Positions 21,501 to 31,200 of a DNA stretch of 64,000 nt are shown one piece after another. Positions within the stretch are counted from its first letter, which is position 1; each line of letters begins with the position of its first letter. The stretch covers positions 12,113,794 to 12,177,793 of the forward strand of contig CM030840.1 in assembly GCA_018105865.1 (NCBI GenBank), read 5' to 3'. The DNA comes from Metaphire vulgaris. Taxonomy: Eukaryota; Annelida; Clitellata; Crassiclitellata; Megascolecidae. Made by a program: the position numbers and the translations under genes. The notes beneath the pieces were generated by a model that saw nothing but the letters and a program-made list of their open reading frames with translations, was not told the DNA's origin and made no database searches.

Positions 21501-23083
21501 TAAAAAAGAATAATTATCTAACCATTATTAACCCTTTCAACCAAGTGCAAATTCAACGCCACTATTCAACAGCAATCTAAGTTAAACGTCCACACACACA
21601 TCTCATCACACACATAAAAACATACACTTACATTATGAGTTAAGACTAGATGGAATGTTGATGTAGGTAAGACAACTGACTGATTAAGACAATATTTTTA
21701 ATCCATCACAGGATTAAAATAATTACTGTACCTTTGCCTCCTCAGCGGTGATTCTATGAATGGCAAATCTACCTTTGACATCATAGATTATACGGAAATT
21801 TTCATTCGTCTTTTCTATGGTTATGACATCTGAATAATTTAAAAAAATTAAATCAAAGACGTTCATTTGCACAAGTCCAAAGACGAGTGCAAAAAGAATT
21901 GTTTATTAAGTAATACCAATATAGAATAGAAATATATTATGAAATAACAAGTGACTGTGATAATCCATTTCTGTGAACTGAAGCATGAGTGGATTTTTAG
22001 ACAATGTAAGTTTCCTGAAGCCTCAATTCCTTAAATATAAAGATTCAACCCAAATATTTGAACTCTTTCCTAACACATAAAGCGATAAAATCCATTCTAG
22101 CTAATATCTGCATGAAGCCAGCAGCTTTTAGAGGACAATTGGGTAAATAATTACAGCATTCATATCCATGGTATGCATACCCATAAATCCAGCTGGGTAT
22201 GTCTTGTCAGTCCTAACTTTTCCATCAACTTTGATCAGCCTCTGGTTAAGTATCCTTTTTGCTTCATCATATGTCAAAGCATACTTCAAGCGATTTCTCA
22301 GGAAAATTGAAAGTGGGAGACATTCACGCAACTTGTGTGGACCACAGCTTGGACGTGGAGCCTGAAGCACAATAAAATTTATTCTTCAATAATACAATCA
22401 GTTCTATCAAATATCACAAACTGACTGCATTATTCAATATATAAAAACACTGCACAGCAACTGCAGATTCCAAAGCAAATCATTCAAACAAAGCACTAGA
22501 ATCAACAAAAATTTGGTGATACTGGTGGTTGCTTGCAACAAAAACTGATGCTGATAATATAAAAGGCTGCTGTTTGCACTTGCGCACACAAACACACACC
22601 ACACACGCGAAGGATAGTCACTGCCAAATCAAAGCATCTTAGTGCGCTGAATGCTATGCGATTCAATGCAAACAACAAAATATTTTGTAATCAATAAACT
22701 TACAAAAACTCCTCCAAGCTTATCCAACATCCAATGCTTGGGAGCATTGACACGCTTCAGGTGCTTCTTTGGGCCTCGAACCTAAAAATTCAACAAAACC
22801 TGCTACTAAAACATAGCAGAAAATATTGACTAGATCTACAATATGAGCATCATAAAAACTATAATAACAGCGACTACATACTTACAACTCGCGGTCTAAC
22901 AACGAATAAGAACGAGTGTCAAATCAGCACACAAGTTAAAGTGGTCAAAACCGATTAATAACTCACTCATCTAACATTCCTGACTTTTTATATATTTTAT
23001 TTCTTACGATCGAGTTAATGAAATCAATTCAAATCCAAAATAGAGCAATTCAAGTAACAATTTGAAAAAATTCATAATACCAT
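18553..23083 (-). CDS. RPS4: 40S ribosomal protein S4 (eS4)
   Basis: Seven coding exons on the minus strand: 23081-23083 (only the ATG), 22704-22781, 22181-22361, 21732-21829, 21207-21378, 19996-20125 and 18553-18673. They total 783 nt, 260 residues, against 263 in vertebrates. The protein is a structural component of the small ribosomal subunit. Visible blocks are [20 protein letters not shown] (RS4 N-terminus), [19 protein letters not shown] (S4 RNA-binding domain), [36 protein letters not shown] (KOW region) and [20 protein letters not shown] (C-terminus). All introns are GT-AG and in phase. The exon 3 donor was set at G|GTATGC because this restores GFMDVI. An intron directly after the start codon is usual for ribosomal protein genes. 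Introns 5 and 6 host four H/ACA snoRNAs. Confidence 0.96.
18803..18952. mobile_element. 150-bp hAT MITE in the last RPS4 intron
   Basis: CTCTTTCT occurs at 18795-18802 and 18953-18960. The ends are CAGGGCCTGATTCAGG and, inward from the right, CAGGGCCATATTAAGG. It is non-coding. Confidence 0.82.
19439..19570 (-). ncRNA. H/ACA box snoRNA, RPS4 intron 6, copy A
   Basis: About 132 nt. Hairpin 1 has an outer stem CCACAGT/ACTGTGG and an inner stem CCAGAA/TTCTGG with an internal loop between them, the usual pseudouridylation pocket. The H box is AGAGGA. Hairpin 2 pairs TTGGTGTG with CACATCAA above a second internal loop and TGTT with AACA at the base. ACA lies three bases from the predicted 3' end (ACATTG). 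H/ACA RNAs guide pseudouridylation with dyskerin and are commonly released from ribosomal-protein introns. The target is unknown. Confidence 0.85.
19836..19967 (-). ncRNA. H/ACA box snoRNA, RPS4 intron 6, copy B
   Basis: A paralogue of copy A with the same two hairpins, AGAGGA H box and an ACA box (ACATAT). The outer stem of hairpin 1 reads CCGCAGT/ACTGTGG, keeping pairing through one G-U. Its 5' end lies only about 30 nt downstream of the exon 6 donor. Confidence 0.85.
20577..20708 (-). ncRNA. H/ACA box snoRNA, RPS4 intron 5, copy C
   Basis: A paralogue most like copy A (ACATTG end, ATTACGGATTG on the plus strand). The H box is AGAGTA, still ANANNA. The CCAGAA/TTCTGG inner stem and CCACAGT/ACTGTGG outer stem are intact, but the apical loop of hairpin 1 has changed (CAGTTCCGTTGG). 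Confidence 0.82.
20967..21100 (-). ncRNA. H/ACA box snoRNA, RPS4 intron 5, copy D
   Basis: A paralogue most like copy B (ACATAT end, ATAACGAATTG on the plus strand). The H box is AGAGGA and both hairpins are intact, although the loop of hairpin 2 differs (GTGTGCGATTCGTGACAC). It lies about 107 nt downstream of exon 5. Confidence 0.84.
21379..22180. other. RPS4 introns 3 and 4
   Basis: Apart from exon 21732-21829 these introns show no snoRNA boxes, transposon ends or other features that I can support. Intron 2 (22362-22703) and intron 1 (22782-23080) are also plain. Confidence 0.45.
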
Positions 23084-23106
23084 TTTGTGCTCGGAAGCTA
23101 AAACGT

Positions 23107-23125
23107 GGAGAAAAGGAAACGGAAG
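23107..23125 (-). promoter_or_regulatory. 5' TOP-like pyrimidine tract of RPS4
   Basis: On the minus strand CTTCCGTTTCCTTTTCTCC lies 24 nt upstream of the ATG. Vertebrate and many invertebrate ribosomal protein mRNAs start at a C within such a tract and are controlled by growth signals through it. The exact start site is inferred. Confidence 0.55.
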
Positions 23126-23604
23126 TTCATCGCTTCAGCCACTTCCGTTTCATTTCAAAGACTAATCTGTATCTTATATATTATTATGGTCGATAAATTC
23201 ATCGAAAATGTACACCTTGACTGAACATTCAAGTAAAGTAATGTGGCGAATTTTTATTTTTAAAGCTTGATACGCTCACGTTATAGCGAAATCAGTCGCT
23301 ACGCGGCGCCACGATTCAATATTCTCGCTTAACGATCGTGCTCTTCATAACTTTCCCCGTTCGAAGAATTTGTACTCGGACGCACGCTCATAATTAACTC
23401 CACCTGGAAAACTAGCGGAAAATCCTTCTTTCCGTCGTACTGCACTAACCGGATCAAATCGCCAAAGGCTGGAACTCACCATGCACACACCTCGCGTTAA
23501 CCAACTCAGACTATGGCCATTTCCTTGCATTGGCGCTTCCTCGTTTATTCGGTAGGCGTCGCCTTTAACCGATTTACACGGAATGAATAGGCCCAAAGAC
23601 GAAT

Positions 23605-23660
23605 GTTCTTATGGATTCGAACCCTCACCCTACGGAGGACTATTCGACCACTATTATGTG
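23605..23660 (-). other. tRNA-like pol III promoter pair
   Basis: On the minus strand TAATAGTGGTCGA resembles an A box, and GGTTCGAATCC, about 25 bp on, is a perfect B box. No tRNA acceptor stem is visible, so this is more likely a SINE head or a decayed tRNA than a functional gene. Confidence 0.3.
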
Positions 23661-23905
23661 ACAAAAAGTCGCCAGTAACTATGTATATAGTGCTCACTAG
23701 GTGGCACTACGCGTTACGAAACAGCAACGAATTGGAGATTCGCAATTTACACCCCTTTTCTTAGCAAGCTCCGGAGTTCTTATAACAGGCCTCTTCCAAT
23801 ATTAAGGGCCGATCGTGCTAGGCTATTGTCCAGCGTCCGGAACGATCGTTTCTGGTGAGCCTTGCAAACTCTCCAGTCCCAGGCTAAGGCCTGTGGCATT
23901 ACATA

Positions 23906-24415
23906 CACGGCTGCGGCCTCTCGGTGTCCTTGCGAGGTCACCCATTCAGCATACATACACGGCTGCGGCCTCGGTGTCCTTGCGAGGTCACCCATTCAGC
24001 ATACATACACGGCTGCGGCCTCTCGGTGTCCTTTGCGAGGTCACCCATTCAGCATACATACACGGCTGCGGCCTCTCGGTGTCCTTGCGAGGTCACCCAT
24101 TCAGCATACATACACAGCTGCGGCTACTCTGTGCCCTTGCGAGGTCACTCATTCAGCATACATACACGGCTGCGGCCTCTCGGTGCCCTTGCGAGGTCAC
24201 CCATTCAGCATACATACACGGCTGCGGCCCCTCGGTGCCCTTGCGAGGTCACCCATTCAGCATACATACACAGCTGCGGCTACTCTGTGCCCTTGCGAGG
24301 TCACTCATTCAGCATACATACACGGCTGCGGCCCCACGGTGCCCTTGCGAGGTCACCCATTCAGCATACATTACACAGCTGCGGCTTTTCTGTGTCCTTG
24401 CGAGGACACTCACTG
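23906..24415. repeat. 52-bp minisatellite, about ten units
   Basis: Units contain CACGGCTGCGGCCTCTCGG, CCTTGCGAGGTCACCCATTC and AGCATACATA and vary by single bases. Because 52 is not a multiple of three, all three plus frames stay open across the array. The resulting reading frames of 170-206 codons are repeat artefacts, not genes. Confidence 0.92.
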
Positions 24416-24477
24416 ACTTCGGTCAATACTTGTGACAGGTAGTCGCCGTAAAACTCTTGTTTTGCGTTAGGTAAAAT

Positions 24478-24908
24478 ATTTAAAGGTCATCGTAGGAAGG
24501 TCGTACATATCTTTTGCCGGTCAAGGACGCTCTCGACCTTGATTCGGATCATTTATTAAGCTCGTTGCGACCTCTGGACGCTCGAATCGTTAGTTGAAGG
24601 TTAAACTCGTTACTGACACTTGTTATCGACCTTTAGAATAAGACGTAGAGATTCAAGGTTACATTTCTTAGGTTTCTGTTCTTCGTCGTCATTCGATATC
24701 ATTGTTTAGTGCTTAAAGGTCGTCGTAGAAAGGTCGTACATATCTTTTGCAGATCAAGGACGCTCTCGACCTTGATTCGGATCATTCATTAAGCCTGTTG
24801 CGACCTCTGGACGCTCGTTCTGACACTTATTTCGACCTCTAGAATAAGACGTAGAGAATTAAGGTGGCATTTCTTAGGTTTCTGTTCTTCGTCGTCATTC
24901 GATATTAA
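24478..24908. repeat. ~233-bp direct duplication
   Basis: TAAAGGTCATCGTAGGAAGG... at about 24480 recurs as TAAAGGTCGTCGTAGAAAGG... at about 24713 with the same downstream order (ACATATCTTTTGC, GACGCTCTCGACCTTG, TCTTCGTCGTCATTCGATAT). Together with the neighbouring minisatellite and an AATAAAG at about 25267 this could be an LTR-like unit, but no partner copy or target duplication was found. Confidence 0.7.
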
Positions 24909-25411
24909 TTTCGCCTTGAAGTTGATTACTTGAAGGTCACACTCATAACCTTAACCTCTGCTTAATCGTTCACAGTGGATGTCGTACTGACTAGCGATGC
25001 ATTATTCCAGTGTTAGTTATTTTAACCTTCAAATGCCCTCCTCCAATATCGAGCACTCTAATGTGTTGTTATTTAAATGTTGACTGATATAGAGTTAAGT
25101 CTTTGTTTTGTCGATTGCCTTACCTGACGTAGCCTCCTTGTCCTCCGTGATCACTCGTGGTCATTTGTATTTGTCCTTCGCCGAGGTTACTTGCATAATC
25201 GTTGAAAGTCGTGTCCTTGATTAAGTTCGTCAGTAATTAAATGACCTTCTTATTGTTATGTTTATAATAAAGTTAAGTTCTTAAATTAAAAGGTCGTTCT
25301 GTCATTCACAAGCACGGGCTGTCTCAGACCGGGACGGGGGCCCAAGTTTAACGCACGATTTCCCTCTTTGTCCTTAACCTTTAAACAGGGGTCAATTAGC
25401 GGATTTCGCAA

Positions 25412-25500
25412 CAGTAAAGTAATGTAAAATCTCGTGGATTTCTATAGCGCCTTGTCTCAGCACAACAGTAGCTAGCTGCTTATTCTTAGGCGCTCAGCCT
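25412..25500 (-). mobile_element. LINE 3' tail fragment
   Basis: Read on the minus strand this ends GGCGCTATAGAAATCCACGAGATTTTAC, the same tail that ends the LINE at 58870-60612. Only the 3' end is present. Confidence 0.55.
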
Positions 25501-25987
25501 CTCTTAAAATTCACAAAGAACTATGTAGCTCTAAAAAGAACGGCAGAAGATAAGGAGAATCGGAGGAAAATATCTGCCAACCCTGTGGCAGAGGACAACA
25601 TATTTACGTGTGGCGAACTCTCCGAAATACCCCGGGGTAGGTTAATTCGAGAATGGCCTTAAACGTCTAAAATACGGGTCCCCACCCGGTCAGGCGTGGC
25701 CTTGCTTGTGAGAAACAACTAATATGAATCTTATCAATTCTTTAATAGTAACTTCATCAACAACATTGAACACTTATGCAGTAACGAGCAACTAGAGCAC
25801 AGCCCACTCGCAATACGTCAACTGTCGGTCATCAACTGATTATACTATAAAGCAGAACGTCTTATTTTACTATAAATGCCGAAAACACACGAATCACAAC
25901 CATAAATGAAATGACGATCCTTATATCGAAATCCCGAGTAGTCGAAACCGAACTTGCCAAAAGAGGGATCGAACAGAAGGCCTTTGA

Positions 25988-26360
25988 CGAACGACTAATG
26001 CAAAGGCGTCAATCGTGAAACCTATGTAAGTACCTCGGCTACTAAGTGAACTGTCGAACAACTAATGCAAAGGCGTCAATCGTGAAACCTATGTAAATGC
26101 CTTGCTTCCTAAATGAACTGTCGAACAACTAATGCAAAGGCGTCAATCGTGAAACCTATGTAAATATCTCGATTACTAAATGAACTGTCGAACAACTAAT
26201 GCAAAGGCGTCCTATGTAAATACCTTGCTTACTAAATGAACTGTCGAACAACTAATGCAAAGGCGTAAATGAATGTCGAACAACTAATGCAAAGGCGTCG
26301 ATCATGAAACCTATGTAAATATCTTGCTTACTAAATGAACTGTCGAACAACTAATGCAAG
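25988..26360. repeat. 67-bp tandem repeat in Gypsy-1 3' LTR
   Basis: CGAACAACTAATGCAAAGGC recurs at 25988, 26055, 26122, 26189, 26245, 26277 and 26344: four intervals of 67 bp and two shortened units (56 and 32 bp). The array is repeated at 33658-34030 in the other LTR. Confidence 0.9.
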
Positions 26361-26565
26361 GGCTTCTTTGTCCGAGATGCAACGCACCACAAAAAAAGAA
26401 CAGCCACACCTACAGATAAACACAGCATCAAAACATTTACATTCGCAAGCAAACAACAACAAAAAAAACATCCTTAGACAGTTCTACTTTACGCAGAAAT
26501 TTTTGCTGCGGGAGTTCGTTCTCCGAATCCAGCTAAGCTGGAGCCCGAAGCGGGACTTGGAAATG

Positions 26566-27332
26566 CTCTCGAAGAGCTGCTCAGCCGAAGCTGGGAGAAG
26601 TGCTCACGAAGAGCTGCTCAGCCGAAGCTGGGAGAAATGCTCACGAAGAGCTGCTCAGCCGAAGCTGGGAGAAATGCTCACGAAGAGCTGCTCAGCCGGC
26701 TGGGAGAAATGCTCACGAAGAGCTGCTCAGCCGAAGCTGGGAGAAATGCTCACGAAGAGCTGCTCAGCCGAAGCTGGGAGAAATGCTCACGAAGAGCTGC
26801 TCAGCCGAAGCTGGGAGAAATGCTCACGAGGAGCTGCTCAGCCGAAGCTGGGAGAAATGCTCACGAAGAGCTGCTCAGCCGAAGCTGGGAGAAATGCTCA
26901 CGAAGAGCTGCTCAGCCGAAGCTGGGAGAAATGCTCACGAAGAGCTGCTCAGCCGGCTGGGAGAAATGCTCACGAAGAGCTGCTCAGCCGAAGCTGGGAG
27001 AAATGCTCACGAAGAGCTGCTCAGCCGAAGCTGGGAGAAATGCTCACGAAGAGCTGCTCAGCCGAAGCTGGGAGAAATGCTCACGAAGAGCTGCTCAGCC
27101 GAAGCTGGGAGAAATGCTCACGAAGAGCTGCTCAGCCGAAGCTGGGAGAAATGCTCACGAAGAGCTGCTCAGCCGAAGCTGGGAGAAATGCTCACGAAGA
27201 GCTGCTCAGCCGAAGCTGGGAGAAATGCTCACGAAGAGCTGCTCAGCCGAAGCTGGGAGAAATGCTCACGAAGAGCTGCTCAGCCGAAGCTGGGAGAAAT
27301 GCTCACGAAGAGCTGCTCAGCCGAAGCTGGGA
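26566..27332. repeat. 37-bp minisatellite in Gypsy-1 3' LTR
   Basis: About 20 units containing GAAGCTGGGAGAAATGCTCA and CGAAGAGCTGCTCAGCC. Two visible units lack AA in CCGAAGCTGG. Since 37 leaves remainder one on division by three, all forward frames are open, giving spurious proteins of 259-334 residues. Confidence 0.95.
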
Positions 27333-28250
27333 TCGGTAAGTATCAACTTACGGGAGCCCGTTTCCGAACTGCCGACTGAGGCGCGTTCTCGCGTTTATAT
27401 AGCCTCTGAAGGGGAGCGGAAGTAGAAGGGGCTTCGGCGAATGACAAGACGCCAGCGATCTGAGATACGGAACCTTGTCCAATGACAACCGGAGTCTGAA
27501 AAGTAGGGTCACGTGACCGAGGAATGGAGCGTTCTGATTGGTCGTAACGTTAAACGTCCATTGACATTTCAATAACAAATATCTAAATAATTAATGCGAA
27601 ATGAATCTTAAATATGACAAAATCGGAGTCAGAAAGGCGTGGGCTTTCGACTGATAGTTTACATGGGCCTTAAAGTGGTCTAGAAGCCGCAATTCGAGAG
27701 ATCGGATTTTAGCAAAACCACGTTAACACCGACGGCACAAATGTGGCCATAACTTCTTAAATAATCGTCCTAAAAATCTTAATTACATATACGATTACAT
27801 AATAATAAACCGTGCATTGTCCTATACGACTGGTTTTGTGCAAAAATATGTACATAGCGCACAAAAAGGGAGTATAGAAACGGCGCATGGCCATGAACAA
27901 AAATCGTTCAAAGCTCTCGAAATATGTGGTCCACAAGCTTCAAAGTCACTTTCGCTTGAGAGCAGGATTATTTCTGATCGTATTTTAGGGATTTCATAGG
28001 CGGATGGCTAATATTTGTTCAAAAATGAGTGTTTTGAAATCATAATGTATAAGAGCGTATCGGGAGAACCCCGTAGGAGCGCGGCCAAGAAAAACCGTAG
28101 ATTAGCGTAGCCGCGTATATAACTATACTAAAGAATGCAAATTCTCCACAACACCCCCGACTCAGAACGTGAACGCCCTCGTTCACAGTCGAACACATGT
28201 AACCAAACGATACATTAACTAAGAGGGGTAATTTTCGCGCGGTCGTAGCC

Positions 28251-31200
28251 CTAACGGTACCGCGAAGGCGGTTGGAGACGATCGCGGGGTCGTAGGTGGC
28301 GGGCGCCTGCGTCTTCTCTAGTCGGAGTTGGACTCCTCGCGGGTGCATCGTCCGCGTCGACGGTGATGTTTGACGGTTCCGTGTCGCGGTTCGTGGACGA
28401 TTCGGCAACCCCGTCGTTCTGTCCTGACGCCGTGCGGTACGGGATCAGCTTGTCCACGTGAACAACGAAAGAACGTCCTCTAGGAAGCTTCTGCACGAGA
28501 TAGTTCAAAGGACCGGTCTGTCTAACCACCTCGAACGGCCCTTGATAGAATTTCTCCCATTTCGGGTAGTGGTGACGTCGCTTCCTGGGGACGAACACCC
28601 AAACCTTCTCTCCGACGGCGAAGCGTTGAGCACGCACCTTCATATCGTACCCTTTCTTACGCTTCTTAGCCGCTGCACTCAGGTTCTGGCGTACTAGTTC
28701 ATAGGCATACTGAAGCGTCTCCCTTAACTCCATGGCATAATCGGTCTGGTCGGTATATCGGTGGCCTGGAGGAGGACCATACACAATATCCACCGGCATG
28801 ACATTTTCACGCCCGAAAACGAGAAAGTTTGGCGAATAACCGGTGCTCACATGCACCGACGCCCTATAGGCCGCGGCCACTACTGGCAAGACCTCGTGCC
28901 AGTTGCGGTGATTGTCAGCCACCATCTTGCCTAGCATCTGGTTCATGGTGCGGTGGTAGCGCTCGATGAGACCGTTCGTCCGGGGCTCATAGCTGGTAGT
29001 CCGCACTTTCTCGATGCCTAAGAGTTTGCACATCTCTGCGAACACGCAGGACTCGAAACTAGGACCTCGGTCAGAGAGGATCCTCAAGGGGGTGCCGAAC
29101 ACGGCGCAGATTCGCTCGACGATGATCTTCGCCAGCGTCTCCGCTTCCTGGTTGCGGATCGGTACAGCCTCCACGAATTTCGTGAAATAGTCCATCATCG
29201 TGAATATGTACAGGTGGCCTTTACTAGACCTTGGATGAGGACCGGTTACGTCAACGGACAGAATTTCCCATGGTGCCCCACAGGGAATAGGACAAAGCTT
29301 CGCCTGTTTCGGGGGGCGTCCTTGGCGATACCGGGCACAGTCTTCGCAGGACCTGCAGAAGAGGAGTGTGTCCTTGGACCACCCTGGCCAGTAGGCCCTC
29401 TGGCGAACCTGCATGCGAGTACGACGCACTCCCATGTGACCGCCGGTCATTCCGGAGTGACACATCCTGAGAAAACCATGGCGCAGCTTTCCGGGCATCA
29501 TCAACTGGCGAACCCCGTCTGTGCGTTCTCGATACATCACGCCGTCAACGAAGATTATCTGTTCTTGCATGTGCCATAGCTTCTTCACTTTCTCATCTGC
29601 GGTGAGGATCTCAGAAAGTTCGGGCGCCCCATCGGTCTTCCAGCGGCTTAAAATCCCCAAGAGAGGGTCGGCAATCTGTTCAGAGGCCATCGTTGAACCG
29701 ATGGGAATGCTGCAAATGTCTGATCCAGATTCGACGCGACCATCCTTCACTGCAGCTACTATTAGTTCTACGCCGGGCTCGGGTCGTCGTGATAGAGCAT
29801 CAGCGTTTGCATGCGACCGGCCTGGGCGATGGATAACCTTAAACTGAAACTCGGATAGTCTCTCTTGCCAACGGGCCTGTTGTCCGATCGGATCAGGCGT
29901 TCTTTGTAGCCACTGGAGGGCGGCGTGATCTGTCCTTAAAGAAAAAGGACGACCAAGCAGGTACACCTTGAAGTATTTTACAAAGTAAACGATCGACAAA
30001 AGCTCACGACGCGTCGTGCAGTAATTGCGTTCGGCCTTGGATAGAAGTCTGCTACCGTAAGCGAGGACAACCTCTGTTCCGTTCTGACGTTGAGAAAGGA
30101 CAGCACCTATGGCAAAGTCCGACGCGTCGGTATCGAGAACAAACTCGTCTTCATCGTTTGGAAGACCTAGGATGGGGGCGGACATCAGCCTCTCCTTAAG
30201 TTCTTCGAATGCGACCTGCCTTTCGTCGTTCCACTCGTATTTGACTCCCTCTCTTGTGAGCTGACTCAAAGGATCCGTAACGTCTGCAAAGCCGTGAATA
30301 AACCTCCGATAATATGAACAGAGCCCTAGAAAGGAGCGGAGCTCTTTCAAATTCCTGGGCGCAGGCCAAGTACGGACCTTCTCCACCTTAATAGGATCCA
30401 TAGAGATACCGTCACACGACACGACGTGGCCTAAAAAGTCGACCTTCTGACTCATTAAGCGACATTTTGCAACGTTCAACTTAAGGCTGGCTTGACGCAA
30501 GCGCTGGAATACTTCTCTCAGATGTCGTATGTGTTGATCTGGCGAAGCAGCAAAGACGATAACGTCGTCCAGGTAAACAAGACAGGCGCTAAAATTGAGT
30601 CCTGTCAATATTAAATCCATTGTTCTCTGGAAAGTTGCCGTGGCTCCGGATAGTCCCATGGGCATACGCTTCCATCGAAAGGAGCCCATTCGTGTGACAA
30701 ATGCTGTCTTGTCTGCGTCATCCGGGCTCATGGCTATCTGATGGTAGCCACTTTTAAGGTCGAGAGTACTGAACCACTTAGCGCCGGTTAAAGCATCAAG
30801 ACAGTCATTTATTTTCGGCAGTGGATACGCGTCGCCACGTGTCACCGCGTTAAGCGAGCGATAGTCCAAGCAGAATCTAAGCGTCCCGTCTTTCTTTTTG
30901 GCTAAAACAACGTTAGACGCCCATTCGCTTTTGGCAGGTTCGATCAATTCGTCCTCCAACATCTGTCGAACATTGTCATCGATGACCTCGCGATAGACTC
31001 TTGGATGAATACGTAGAGGTTGCCGAACCGGACGGGAGTCTCCGGTGTCTATACGATGCTGCGTTATCTCACAGCGTCCTAGGTCAGTCTTACCCTGAGA
31101 GAATACATCCTGGAATTCTAGAACTAGGTCCTTCAATTTGGTCTTGGCTTCCTCGGGAAGGTTATCATCTACCTTCTCCAACAGCAATTCTACGGTACTT

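Larger units (their letters stand above)
25609..28150 (-). repeat. Gypsy-1 3' LTR (2542 bp)
   Basis: Same sequence as 33279-35824. In element orientation a TATA box (CTATATAAA, 27394-27402) is followed by the 37-bp array and then the 67-bp array. A possible poly(A) signal ATTAAA lies at 25741-25746. Most of the LTR is thus downstream of the predicted start site. Confidence 0.93.

Noticed and set aside
23600..23665. A tRNA gene
   Set aside because: Good B box and passable A box on the minus strand, but no acceptor, D or anticodon stems; recorded only as a pol III-like promoter pair.
23906..24415. CRISPR array
   Set aside because: The units are contiguous, without unique spacers, in an animal genome; it is a minisatellite.
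23815..24442. Three overlapping plus-strand open frames of 172-206 codons
   Set aside because: They are the three translations of the 52-bp minisatellite; a period not divisible by three keeps all frames open. There is no start context or codon pattern.
26335..27425. Repetitive frames of 259-334 codons in the Gypsy-1 3' LTR (and the same at 34024-35096)
   Set aside because: Translations of the 37-bp array inside the LTR, antisense to the element; open in all frames because of the repeat period.
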